This document shows, piece after piece, positions 45,750-55,926 of a stretch of 64,000 nucleotides of DNA. The position numbers and the translations under genes were made by a program. Numbering within the stretch: position 1 is the stretch's first letter; every line of letters begins with the position of its first letter. Under the pieces are notes generated by a model, which saw only the letters and a program-made list of their open reading frames with translations, was not told the DNA's origin and made no database searches. The DNA comes from Actinernus sp. WN-2022 (taxonomy: Eukaryota > Cnidaria > Anthozoa > Actiniaria > Actinernidae): NCBI GenBank assembly GCA_030867875.1, contig JAOWCC010001634.1:137660365-137724364 (forward strand). Reading direction: 5' to 3'.

Positions 45750-45889
45750 TATGAGTGGGCACGGCATGCCGTGACATCGAAATGGTTTCCCTATTCTTTT
45801 TCTCCTTCTGATCCAATAAAATTACAGAGTTATGGCACGGCACGGTTACACTACGGCTACGGACATGCCGTATTTGTGTCCCACTCATA
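45750..45889. mobile_element. Small MITE, arms TATGAGTGGG
   Basis: TATGAGTGGG(C)AC at 45750 pairs with GT(G/-)TCCCACTCATA ending 45889; GGCATGCCGT and ACATGCCGT sit inside. Short arms, moderate support. Confidence 0.5.
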
Positions 45890-45903
45890 GGAAATGACAT
45901 TAA

Positions 45904-46124
45904 GGGCGCGTTCGATTGACCGTATTCCGGAATAAGAATAGATGGAATAATCTCTGGAAATCACTAGTTCAGGCACATTTTGCACTATAAGCTACTAACG
46001 TTTGCTGAAATGTGATATTCAGGATACATATAGTGTTCCAGTGACTAAAAATTCCCGATATAAGCGATTTGTAGTGATAATTATGTGTATTCTTATTCTG
46101 GAATACGGTCAATCGAACGCACCC
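45904..46124. mobile_element. PIF/Harbinger-like MITE, TSD TAA (copy 2)
   Basis: GGGCGCGTTCGATTGACCGT then ATTCCGGAAT at the left; the complement ending GGTCAATCGAACGCACCC at the right. TAA on both sides (45901-45903, 46125-46127). Same family as 20194-20429 but with a diverged interior. Confidence 0.8.
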
Positions 46125-46202
46125 TAAAATGTACAATTTGAGTGATTTAGACCAGTACAAATAGACTGATTACACTTTTTTTAAAGATGGGTGGAAAACG
46201 AA

Positions 46203-46255
46203 GTACTGCTGTTTACAATAATAACGATAATAATAAAAATAATAACAATAATGCA
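46203..46255. repeat. AAT-rich trinucleotide microsatellite
   Basis: AATAAT/AACAAT/AAAAT units in tandem. Confidence 0.7.
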
Positions 46256-46699
46256 ATACTATCGATATTTATACTACTACTACTCTGCTGGTGCGATAAT
46301 CACAATGCATGGCGGGAGGGGGGTGGCTATATATAGAAAATTACAATGTGTTCTTTGTTTGCTTTTAAGTGACCTTTCTTTACTGGTGTTGGTAGCTGGT
46401 TCCACTCCTTTAGTTAATAGTCCTGACACTAAATGTTCGCCCCCGGCTTCTGTGCTCTTTTTATAAAGGGGGCACCGAAAGTTGGAAAAACGAGTAGATC
46501 TAGGGTGAGCATCAGAATTTGTTTTTAGGATAGCATTTATATAGCTAGGAGCATTCCCATTTAGTCTTTTGAAGGCAAGAGAGCATCTGTTAATGCAAGA
46601 TTAGGTGAAAAATGGGACCCAAGCTAATTTGTTAAACATAGTGATTATTTTGGTGGTCTTCTCTGCGTTCAGAATGATGAGGCTCCAAGTCAAAATAAA

Positions 46700-47850
46700 A
46701 TAATACTTTTCTCCCAGCCATCTTTAATGCCAGACGTGAATTCCACCCTCAGACAGATAGATCAATGGAAGCATATAATTGCCACATACCTCACTAGCGC
46801 CTTTTACCAAATCCCCCTAGCTCGCGAATCAATGAAATACCACGGCGTCGCCACACCCTTCCGCGGTGTATACGTATACGTGTCTACGTACGCTACGCCA
46901 TGGGTATGCCCGGGTCTGAGACAGCGCTAGAAGAGCTCATGTGTTGTGTGTTGGGAGGCCTCCTTCAACAAGGCGTGGTAGTTAAAATTGCTGACGACCT
47001 ATACTGTGGAGGAAATTCCTCTGAATAACTGTTACAGAACTGGACCAAAGTACTATCCGCCCTCCACAAGAACAACCTATAAGTCTGTCTGCGTCCAAGA
47101 CAACGTACAATAAACCTCAAGTCAACAACTATCCTGGGATGGGCATGGTCACAAGGTACCCTGAAGGCTAATCCTCACCGAATCTCCACACTTCCCCCCC
47201 CCCCCCCCCTCACCCCACCCCCTCGGCGCAATGAAGTCGTTCATCGGAGCGTATAGGGTATTAACTCACGTAATCACTAGTTGTTCTACCATACTAGCGC
47301 CACTGGATGATGCCATCACTGGACGCCAGTTCAGTGCAAAGTTGCGAGGACACCAGGCATCGTGGTTGCCTTGCGAAGTCGAAGCATTAGCTATCGTTGT
47401 AGCCACCAAACATTTCAGTCCCTACATCATTAAGTCATCCAGGAAAGCTTGTATTCTTACTGACAGCAAGCCGTGTGTCCGAGCCAACGAGATCTATGTC
47501 GCGAAGAATTTTCAGCCAGACCTCGTGTATCAACCTTCTTATCTACCGTGAGCCGCTATCAGGCATCAGTCCAACATGTAGAAGGAGCCTCCATATTGCC
47601 ATCAGACTTTGCTAGTCGTAACGCCTTAAATTGCGAAGACATTGCTTGCCAAGTGTGCAACTTCGTCAAAAGAGTCGTCCGTTATCCGCCGTGCCTCAGT
47701 CGAGGAAATACTGTCCGGAACAGCTAAACTCCCATTTACAAGCAGAACCGCTTGGTTATCTATCCAATCGGAGTGTGCTGACCTCCGCCGTATCCATGCG
47801 CACCTGAAGCAAGGTATTCGCTATTATCGCACTTCGGCCATCTTGGATTG
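46700..47850 (+). pseudogene. LTR-retrotransposon Pol remnant (RT, RNase H, integrase N-terminus)
   Basis: Decayed pol in pieces. RT palm: 46727-46927 ([34 protein letters not shown]); the catalytic motif-A Asp expected before LTSAFYQ is Tyr here. The next open piece has [10 protein letters not shown] (about 46984-47013), the second catalytic block. A poly-C expansion (47193-47220) interrupts. 47231-47550 resumes with MKSFIGAYRVLT, then jumps to the RNase H end (FSAKLRGHQASWLPCEVEAL, ILTDSK), so about 80 residues including the first RNase H Asp appear deleted. Shifted frames give [12 protein letters not shown]...LPSDFASRN and a stretch before integrase ([14 protein letters not shown]). No LTRs found. 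Ty3/Gypsy-like or BEL/Pao; not resolved. Confidence 0.75.
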
Positions 47851-48089
47851 AAAGCGAGGCTACCGGGTTGTCAGTCACGTAGAGGTTACTATTTGCTCTG
47901 TTGTTGGTCGCGAGTTTGGATGAAAAAGCTACTTCATCTCCACTTCCAATTGTACAAATAATAACCAGAAAAGAAGATCTAGGGATTCTTTTCACATATT
48001 TGCCTCCAATGAACAGCTGAGCCGTGAAGCGATGGAATTTGAAAATACGCGGATATGTCGGCCCATACTCCAGGCTTCGATAAAAAAAC

Positions 48090-49205
48090 TAGCCTGATTT
48101 TCAGACGTTACGAGGTCGTCCGCTCACTTCCTCCCCCTCCCCGTCTGATGGACTTCATAGCCTTTCATGTTCCTGGCGTCATCAACCTTTGTTTTTACAA
48201 TAAGCCAATACGAACACGCGTAAGAATTGAAGCGTGAAGTGTAGAACAGTCGTGCAGTAGCGGCTTTTACTAGTTGGAACCGGTATCCGCCTTCATGCAC
48301 TGGAAAAAAACATTCTACAGCTTCAAACTTCTCTCGATTTCTCAGAATGGTATCCTGTTTGAGCTGCTGTGGTTCTTTGGAGAGCAGGAACTTTTTAAAC
48401 GGAAGTTTGCGTGCAGTATGTGCAGGACAGTGTATGAAAATGTATACAAGAAATATCAGCCTCGATTCTATGCCGTAAAGTTTGTTACTGTAATCTTAGA
48501 ACTTTTACGCTTTTATTTTTATTTTTAAAACGTTTTGAAGCTTGATATGTATGCCGATTAGTCACACAAGACCCTAAAGTTGTCCTAGTGTAGGTTTTTT
48601 GGTATCAGAGATTGTTTTAACCGGACATTTTGTGCAAAGTTTAGATGCCATTGCCGTACATGAACCCGGGATGAACTTACGGAAGTGTGTTCATAATTCT
48701 GAAAACAAAAATATTCTCCCAAGTGCTATGAAACTTTCTCCATAACATACTCAGTATGTGTGTTCACTCCTGCAGAAAAATCATAATATTCCATGAAAGA
48801 TTTGGTCTTCTAAAAGCCAAAAATCTAGGAGAATGTTTGAGATCTATTGAATGCATGAGATTTATAAGCGGAGGAAGATTAGTGATTTACCAAAGCCCGT
48901 ACGTAGATTCACAAACACATCGTTTCGATGAATGAACGATTCCAATGCTTTCTTCTGCTCTGGATATAGCTTCGAAATCCTGAAAACTTTACAACTTCGG
49001 TCGACACAATGCTCAAGTTCTTCCCCAACTCCATTCAGAAAAATATGCGAGCACATTCCTTAAATTCCAGACTTTGCCAAAAGTGTAAAGTTCGCTCTGA
49101 TTGGTTGACGTTATGACGTCAGGAACACGAAAGTCTATGAAGTCCATCAGACGGGGAGGGGGAGGAAGTGAGCGGACGACCTCGTACCGTCTGAAAATCA
49201 GGCTA
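48090..49205. mobile_element. TAGCCTG-ended TIR element carrying a RecQ helicase fragment
   Basis: TIRs of about 97 bp (48090-48186 and 49108-49205) start TAGCCTGATTTTCAGACG and are about 95 percent identical. Flanks are ATAAAAAAAC (48080-48089) and ATAAAAAAC (49206-49214), a 9-bp duplication with one extra A in a homopolymer. Inside, on the minus strand, is the N-terminal part of a RecQ-family helicase. The left half (48190-48860) has only unrecognised frames. The unit is non-autonomous: no transposase, and the helicase stops after Walker A. Confidence 0.8.
48862..49056 (-). pseudogene. RecQ-type helicase N-terminal fragment
   Basis: The frame reads ...VFRISKLYPEQKKALESFIH, RNDVFVNLRTGFGKSLIF and stops five codons after this. 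L-x-(P/E)-EQ-x(2)-A is the Q/zero motif of RecQ helicases; TGFGKS is motif I (Walker A), with the usual Pro before T replaced by Arg (L-R-T instead of L-P-T). All later motifs (DEAH and onward) are missing. In-frame sequence upstream (to about 49150) contains FVLTS-like text with no domain. RecQ relatives are multicopy in several cnidarian genomes, from general knowledge. Nonfunctional as it stands. Confidence 0.7.
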
Positions 49206-49214
49206 ATAAAAAAC

Positions 49215-50055
49215 CAGCTGATTATAAATACTTCTTCGCTTAAATAAGTGTGACAGGTTCCCTCAGACTCACAGATAGCACAAGTCCATTTTCTACAGGT
49301 AAACTGAAGAGAGAGAAACCTCAACGCAGATCACCCTGCCACTTCAAATGATCACTTGAAAACCTGTGAAAAATCCTTCATAATTTATAACTCGGGTGTA
49401 CTCGTTCTTTTGGATTGGAAATGGTTAGGTTTTTGGAAAATTTTGGGGTAAGTTTTTAGAAGGTTTGTATGAGGATTTCAGAAAATTCATTATTAATGAA
49501 CCAAAAGGGTTCACTTGCATGGATGGCTGATAATATTGCATTGGTATATACTTAATTATATCATATATATATGTATAGTGTATGCTTGCATGTAACTGAA
49601 ATGATGATAATGACAGTAACTGACTTGCAATGTTGGGCCATTATCAAGAAATGGCTACTCGGAAATTGACCAAAATTACCCGTAGAGAAAATGAGATATG
49701 GGTATGTACAATGAGGATATGTACAATGATGATTAGTGACAATGGAAATGTTACTAGTGATGATATTAATGCAAAACAATATTGATGTTGATGACAGTGG
49801 TAATAATGGCAATACAAAATGCAACAATGACTACCTAATTTTTTTTTATTTCCGGTCAGCGGTTGACCCGGGTAACGGTATCCCTGTGGCGGCCTCTCGG
49901 ATCCGCCATCTTGTTTGTGTTTTGACACTGACGATTTGTTGGCGTTATTAAATTATCTCCTGGAGTGTGTTGGACCTATGTTCCTTAACTACTGGCGCAG
50001 GAAAGAATATATTTCATTTCTCTGCGAACCTTTAAAACCTTTGTGTGTGACCATG
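49215..50055. other. Gene-free stretch
   Basis: No supported gene. ATATAT tract near 49562. Overlapping frames on both strands at 49561-49951 show no motif. Confidence 0.5.
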
Positions 50056-50060
50056 AAGCA

Positions 50061-50170
50061 TGGTATATACTTCATGGAAGTGTTTCGTTCCATATAGCCT
50101 CCCTGCATAATACTGTAAAACAGTAGAGAAAATGACTATATGGAACGAGACACTACCATGAAGTATATAC
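50061..50170. mobile_element. Foldback element, ~38-bp arms
   Basis: GGTATATACTTCATGGAAGT then GTTTCGTTCCATATAG is matched in reverse by CTATATGGAACGAGACACTA then CCATGAAGTATATACC at about 36 of 39 positions, with a 30-bp loop. No TSD clear. Confidence 0.7.
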
Positions 50171-51052
50171 CTGAAGTATAGATCAAAAGTGATCTACTAA
50201 CGTTTATTCGCGTCACTGAACTGCATTACTAGCTAGAGGTAGAGGATCATTATCGAGTTCCTAAGGACAGCAATAGCCCACTTTCGGTATATCAGCAGCA
50301 CCGTCATTGTCCCAAACGATTAATTAACTTTGACAAAGGCGTTTTCGGTTAATAATTAACTACCGTGGGGGAAAATATCCGCTTCTCAGAGCCAGTAAGC
50401 AGGAGTATTGATTGCAGTTGCCAGCAAGGATCCATTTGGGAGATTCCTTTTCTCAGCAATCATTTAAGTGCTTTTTAGCCAGCCAGGATAGTGTTTTTTT
50501 TTACCATTTTCCCAACAACTGAGTTGACTTTTACTGACAAATAATCTTGTTCTATCATCTAAGTACACTGCGATCCAATATCATTTTCAAGCAAACATTT
50601 AGTATCACATTTTAATCTTGATCGTATATAAATTATAAACACACATTTATATGAGATTAAAATACCATTTTCAGTTACAATACATCAGTAAATATATGAG
50701 CAAAATATTTTACTTACCATATTACCAGGACTAGCTTTTGGAGCTCAGTGGCCTAAACATTGAGTCCCGACCGAAACATTGAAATATATTATTGTAAACT
50801 GGCTACCTGGCATGTTTAGCCCTCTAAGGTTATTTTGGGTTGCCGGTACCTCTAATCTATTTTATCATACTCTTTCTGTAAATCTTTTATAATTTTTTGG
50901 GTTAAATAAAGGTTGTTATGGTTGTCTCTGATATACGAAAACACGTATAATTATATGCAAGATAAGTTATGAACTCCGAACTGGTATATTACGTTGACCT
51001 ATTGCAATTATTTGACAAGCTGGGCAAAATATCATGATTATAATTGACCAAT

Positions 51053-51082
51053 ATTTCGGCTGGCACGGCCAACCTTCATCAG
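51053..51082 (-). ncRNA. Second hammerhead-like motif
   Basis: On the minus strand: CTGATGA (51082-51076), A, a 7-bp stem GGTTGGC/GCCAGCC closed by a CGT loop (51074-51058, one G-U pair), then GAAAT (51057-51053). Core boxes and a strong stem II match a hammerhead. As at 6.7 kb, one extra A separates CUGAUGA from stem II. No PLE coding sequence is recognised nearby. Activity unknown. Confidence 0.4.
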
Positions 51083-51277
51083 GGTTTATAAGTTGAGATT
51101 GCCGATACCGAAAGATCATGAGCTTTAGCTATAGCCGAGTTCAATAATTGTTTTATCATTCGACAACAGATAATTAACCTCGACAGTTTCGAAACTGGAA
51201 ATTGGTGCAAATCAAGCCGCCATGTTTACGAAACGGATCGGTCAGTAGTGCGCATGCTCATAACATTTGCAGCAATT

Positions 51278-51691
51278 GGCCGGTAACAAAACGAGAAGGG
51301 GACTGGAACCGAGTTTATCAGAATTACTCTAATTCTAAAATGAAGTTCATCACATGATAGAGCATGTTGAAATTAGCATGTGTGCCAAGTTTGACGTGAT
51401 ACAAGTGAATCTTGACTGAATTATAAGCAATTGAAATTTCTTTGTCCCTCCAAAATTGTACAATGAATGTATGGTTTGGAGGGACAACGTTAAAAAATAA
51501 AAAGTTTGTATGGGAAAATTGACATATTTGATGCCCTCTAGCATCGTCAATATTGAGCCAAAGTTCACCAAACTTTCTAGACAAGCTAAGTTTGATCTGT
51601 TCTTTTGGAAAATAATGGTCACTTTGACTAGTTGTTAATTGAATTAGTTTTACTGACTCGGTTCCAGTCTCCCGCTCGTTTTGTTACCGGC
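51278..51691. mobile_element. MITE, arms GCCGGTAACAAAACGAG
   Basis: GGCCGGTAACAAAACGAGAA...GGGACTGGAACCGAGT at the left, with the complement at the right (ACTCGGTTCCAGTCTCCCGC, then TCGTTTTGTTACCGGC). Arms are about 38 bp; interior 330 bp. Overlapping minus frames of 86-90 codons lie inside; no motif. Confidence 0.75.
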
Positions 51692-54060
51692 TAATACACT
51701 TATTTGCAGTCAGTTATTTACAGGTGAATCAACAAATCAGAATTCGGGATGACATGAGTCGCATGAGATAATGTATAAACTGGGCCCACCGGTCAGTGAA
51801 TATGTAAAGGTGGGCTCGCATCTATTTTCACGCGCGCAGTTTACAAAACTATTATTCATAAATGCCTAACAAAAGCTCAAAGCATAAAACACGCCATCGA
51901 AGATGATTGTGGTTTATTCGAATACTGGTTGCAACAATAATAGCTTCGCGTACAGTTCTACAAAATTTTATCACTAACGAATGTATTCTTCATCAACGAG
52001 CTCGAGACCGTGACATTTTGTGATAATTGTACTTAAGTAGTCACTATTACCCAAACTAGATTCGCAAACACAACTCACAACAGCAAAGCTGATATGGCTT
52101 ATTCTCAAACTGGTTGTAACAATAATACTGTTGTGTGTACAATTCTACACAATTTTATCTTAAACGAATTTATTCTCTATCAACGAGATCGTGACATTTT
52201 GTAAAAATTGTAAGCAGTCACTATTATCCCAAACTATAGATTTGCAAACACAACTGCTAACTGATATCGAGTGGAGAACTTTAAATGAGCTCGCATAACT
52301 ATGATATCGTAAATATAGCTACACTGTAGGCTATTTCTACCTAACAAGGAGTTCTTACTTACCTATATATAATTTCTGCAAATGGAGAAGCTGTGCGTCT
52401 GAGTCCGGTCCCCTGAGCCGTGCCGAGCGGGAAACACGCCGGCTTGATTTGAATGCCGGTCTAGATAAGTTTAATAGAGTACGTACATCTATAATTACTT
52501 CCAAATGTACTTCAAACGACAACAAAACAGTGAGGATAAATTACTTACCGAGAAATATTTTCAATATTGTGAGTGTGCCGAGTATACCGACTACCTTAAG
52601 TGGGTTGTGTGTAGTAAAACGTGTCACGTGTCTTAGAACACGAAAACGCGGCTCCGAGTTTAAAACAGCTAGGATGATGAGTGGATATGTTTAGTTAAGG
52701 TTGAAGCCTTTTACCTAAATCAGCTTAGAAAAGATGACTACAATGTTTCGTTATCGAGTAATTAAGGCGAACATATGCAAAATAGGTCACGTGACTTTTT
52801 GTACCCTTAATATCTCCTTATCTTTACATGATAGTCATGTTTTCTAAGTGTGATCTGAAACACTGCGGGAGGAGTAATGTTTTAGCAGGGTTACTTTATA
52901 TTCATATGTTATCGTCGCAGCCGCATTTTACTTAAACGATTTTACATAATTATGACGTCATCGATCACGTGATACGACAACTATCCACTTAACAAATTTA
53001 AGGAAGTTGATATTAGTATTATGGTGTAATTAGATTTTGTTTAAACTGTTATTTCTGTCAGAATTTTTTTTTTTAACGTACATCTATTTTCCGTTAAATG
53101 AACCAGGCCTTAACATGCTTGAGCACTTCATACCACCTGACCTCGAAATGTGGTTATGTATGTGGAACGGATAAACTACTGCATTGCATGTAATTCGAAA
53201 ATAAATTTATCGTCTTCAAGCTTTTGATTCCGAAAAAATTAATAAATAAAACCAGACTTTCGACTACAACCACAATCCACCCTTATTCGGTGTGGGAATG
53301 TTCGTTGTCGCTTGTCGTTAGTCCATAACTGAACCTTTCTGAAATAGGTGTAAACAACCAGAAGTGTAATCAGATAAACAAGAAATTATTACTTTTTAAA
53401 AACTAAATGTCTAGAACTAACCCGTTTTTCTGTATTTTTAACCACGTGGTTGGTCACGTGGTTGACATTTTACTGAGAACGCTAAGATTAGTGATAACCA
53501 GTATTTCTTTTGCAGAATTCGGGCAAATGAAATACCTATATTCAATAAAATGTATCCAGCCTCGATTCCATGTTGAAGTCATGCTCGAGTTTGCAAAATT
53601 CAACTACTATTCTATCGCTTTATCGATCGAGCAATGTCATTATTTTCAATTAGTGTGAGCATTGAAATAAAGAGTATCTCAGTCTAACAGTTTTACGTAT
53701 TCTCTGTATTACATTGCATTGCATTGCATTGTAAATTGTGAAACATTAATTTTCGCATTCAAAAAAATAGTTCTCTGGAAAATATATTTACTTTGGAATA
53801 TAGACTTTCCAAATTCCTTTTTCTTTCATTGCAATTTCACTGGAAGCCACGCAACATTGTCAATCAAAAATCTTAGAGCTAGCACATCTTTTGCGCAAGA
53901 AATGGAAAGAGCAAGCCAAAATAATTAACCAGCTCTCCCCGAATGTAACAGTGCATGTGTGGATACGAGAATGGAGAGCACGCCCTATTGACATTTTTGA
54001 TATTATTATTATTACTATAATTTGTATTATTACTATAACTTTGTATTACTATTTTTTTTG
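51692..54060. other. Gene-free stretch
   Basis: 51880-52080 and 52080-52260 look like a diverged direct duplication (shared ACACAACT(C/G), TTCTACA(A/C)AATTTTATC, ACGAG(C/A)TCG). GCATT microsatellite at 53713-53732. No gene supported. Confidence 0.5.
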
Positions 54061-54073
54061 GGGGGGGGGAGGG

Positions 54074-54207
54074 GGGATCCTAGGGGGGATCCTAACTGGA
54101 GATCCTAACTGGAGATCCTAACTGGGGATCCTAACTGGGGATCCTAACTGGGGATCCTAACTGGGGATCCTAACTGGGGATCCTAACTGGGGATCCCAAC
54201 TCGGGAT
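54074..54207. repeat. 13-bp tandem array (GGGGATCCTAACT)
   Basis: About nine units of GGGGATCCTAACT, some with AGATCC instead of GGATCC, after a poly-G run (54060-54076). It abuts directly the truncated 3' end of the minus-strand LINE. Confidence 0.85.
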
Positions 54208-54224
54208 TTAGTTTATCTCATAAT

Positions 54225-55308
54225 CTATAGTATTAAGAATAGAACAAAACAATTTTCCTAGACAACTGGTAACACAAATACCCCTGTAATTAGAAGGTTC
54301 CGATTTATCACCTGATTTATTTATAGATTGTACTTATTAAACCTTTGGTCCACAAGTCCTGTGTTGATGATAAGGTTACTATTGTCATTTTTTGGAACCC
54401 TGGATTTATTAATTTGATTAATGATATTTTTTTGCGCTGTTGTACAACATTTCTCATTTACATTTGAGTGTAAATTACTGAAATGATTAAATAAATTATC
54501 TATTGGAATGGTTTGCTCTGGGATATTATTAACATCATTGACTGATTTTATCGTAGACCAGAATTGTTTAGGATTTTTTTCTTTTATTAGTAATTCAATT
54601 TTATCATTATGAAACTTGTTTTTTATTACGTAATAAGGTCTTGTATTGTTTATTTGTATTATGATATTCTGCTCTTAAGTCAATGTCCAAGGGATTTCTG
54701 TGTAATCTATTATATATTTTCTTAAGTTTTAGTCGAAAATTCTTGCAATCTTTATCGAACCATGTCTGAGAGTTTTTTTTGTTTTTAACTCGGGTTAATT
54801 GCAAAGATGCTCTGGCGGTGGTTTCTAAGATGTTATTGAACTGATTAACCGCTTTATTGACGTCTTCTGATTTATGTCCAAAATTTGCATTTTCAAATTC
54901 ATGAACCATCTGTTTTACTTGAAATGACTGTAGCGACTCAGTGAATTTTTCTTTCGAGTCTGCGTTCCACTTGAATTGTCGCGGGAGATCAAAAAGTTTG
55001 GTATTAGTATTTTCTTGTAAAGGAGTCGATATCAAGCTAATAGTTTTCAACCAGCATATAAGTTGTGCATGGTCAGATAAAGGTGTTGGTTGTCTGACTA
55101 TTAAGCTATCAAATTTATCAAGTAATTCGTGACTTGTTATAATGTAATCCACTGCATGTACTAACTCCTTTGTTTCCATGGAAAGCTATTCTGCCAAAAG
55201 AATCATCCTTAAGTCTTCCGTTTAAGATTCGCAGGTCTAAGGGTTTACATATTTCCAGTAATGAGTTTCCATGATTATTTATGTGACTGTCGAAATTTGT
55301 CCTGAGTG
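54225..55308 (-). pseudogene. LINE ORF2, endonuclease C-terminus, linker and start of RT
   Basis: Begins LRTNFDSHINNHGNSLLEIC, then LNGRLKDDSFG; frameshift near 55180; then a 190-codon frame with VDYIITSH and PLSDHAQL (the SDH catalytic motif) and a basic linker (WFDKDCKNFRLKLKKIYNRL). After a stop at 54607 another frame continues to the RT motif NKSGDKSEPSNYRGICVTSC-LGK (about 54285) and ends at 54225. About 100 residues before that motif are deleted relative to the plus-strand LINE. The linker is clearly homologous to that of the plus-strand LINE (WFDK-x-C...L). Confidence 0.8.
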
Positions 55309-55876
55309 CAGTGGAACCTCGATTTAACGAACCTCTATATAACGAAGTCCTCGCTATAACGAACGATATTCTTCAGCCCGGCAAAATTACAAGTAAAATG
55401 TATGTAACAGAACAGTCGATATAACGAACCTCGATATCTCGATATCTCGGTATAACGAAATCCTCGTTATAACGAACACAATCCGGCAGCCCAAACGTAA
55501 AATCTACCTCGATATAACGAATAAATGTCAACACGCGACAAAACATGAATGCGGAACAGGCCAACAGCGATGAAAAACCTTTAATCCTGTAACAAGAGAA
55601 CAACCTTTCAGTCAACAGCTCATTAAATGTGTATATACAGTACAGACACTGGCACTATCGAGACATCAGATCCGCTTTATCCTCTTTGTCTCTTATTAGT
55701 TCTATTAACTTCGTTACTTCGTTACAAAACAATTATTAACTATACCTCGATATAACGAACATTTTGGTTGTTTTTCTGCAAATTCGTTATAACGAGGTTT
55801 TCGATTTAACGAACCCTCGATATAACGAACTAATTTCCCCAGTCCCTTGGCACTTCGTTAAATAGAGGTTCCACTG
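55309..55876. mobile_element. pogo/Tigger-like MITE, 568 bp
   Basis: CAGTGGAACCTCGATTTAAC(GAA) at the left and the complement of CAGTGGAACCTCTATTTAAC(GAA) at the right: 23-bp TIRs with one mismatch. CAGTGGAACCTCG(A/T)TATAACGAA-type ends are characteristic of pogo/Tigger members of Tc1/mariner. The interior repeats (C/T)GATATAACGAA many times in both orientations. It lies in the endonuclease of the minus-strand LINE. TG flanks both sides, and removing the MITE with one TG restores the reading frame, so the duplication is TG here and not the usual TA. Confidence 0.85.
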
Positions 55877-55926
55877 TGGTACCCTGCGAGCAGAGGTTTC
55901 TCATCTCTTTACCTTTCCTGTAGCCT

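Noticed and set aside
49860..50097. Possible 5' end of a host gene (GC-rich patch with CGGATCCGCCATCTTG)
   Set aside because: No frame longer than about 90 codons, no recognised protein and no donor in a convincing position.
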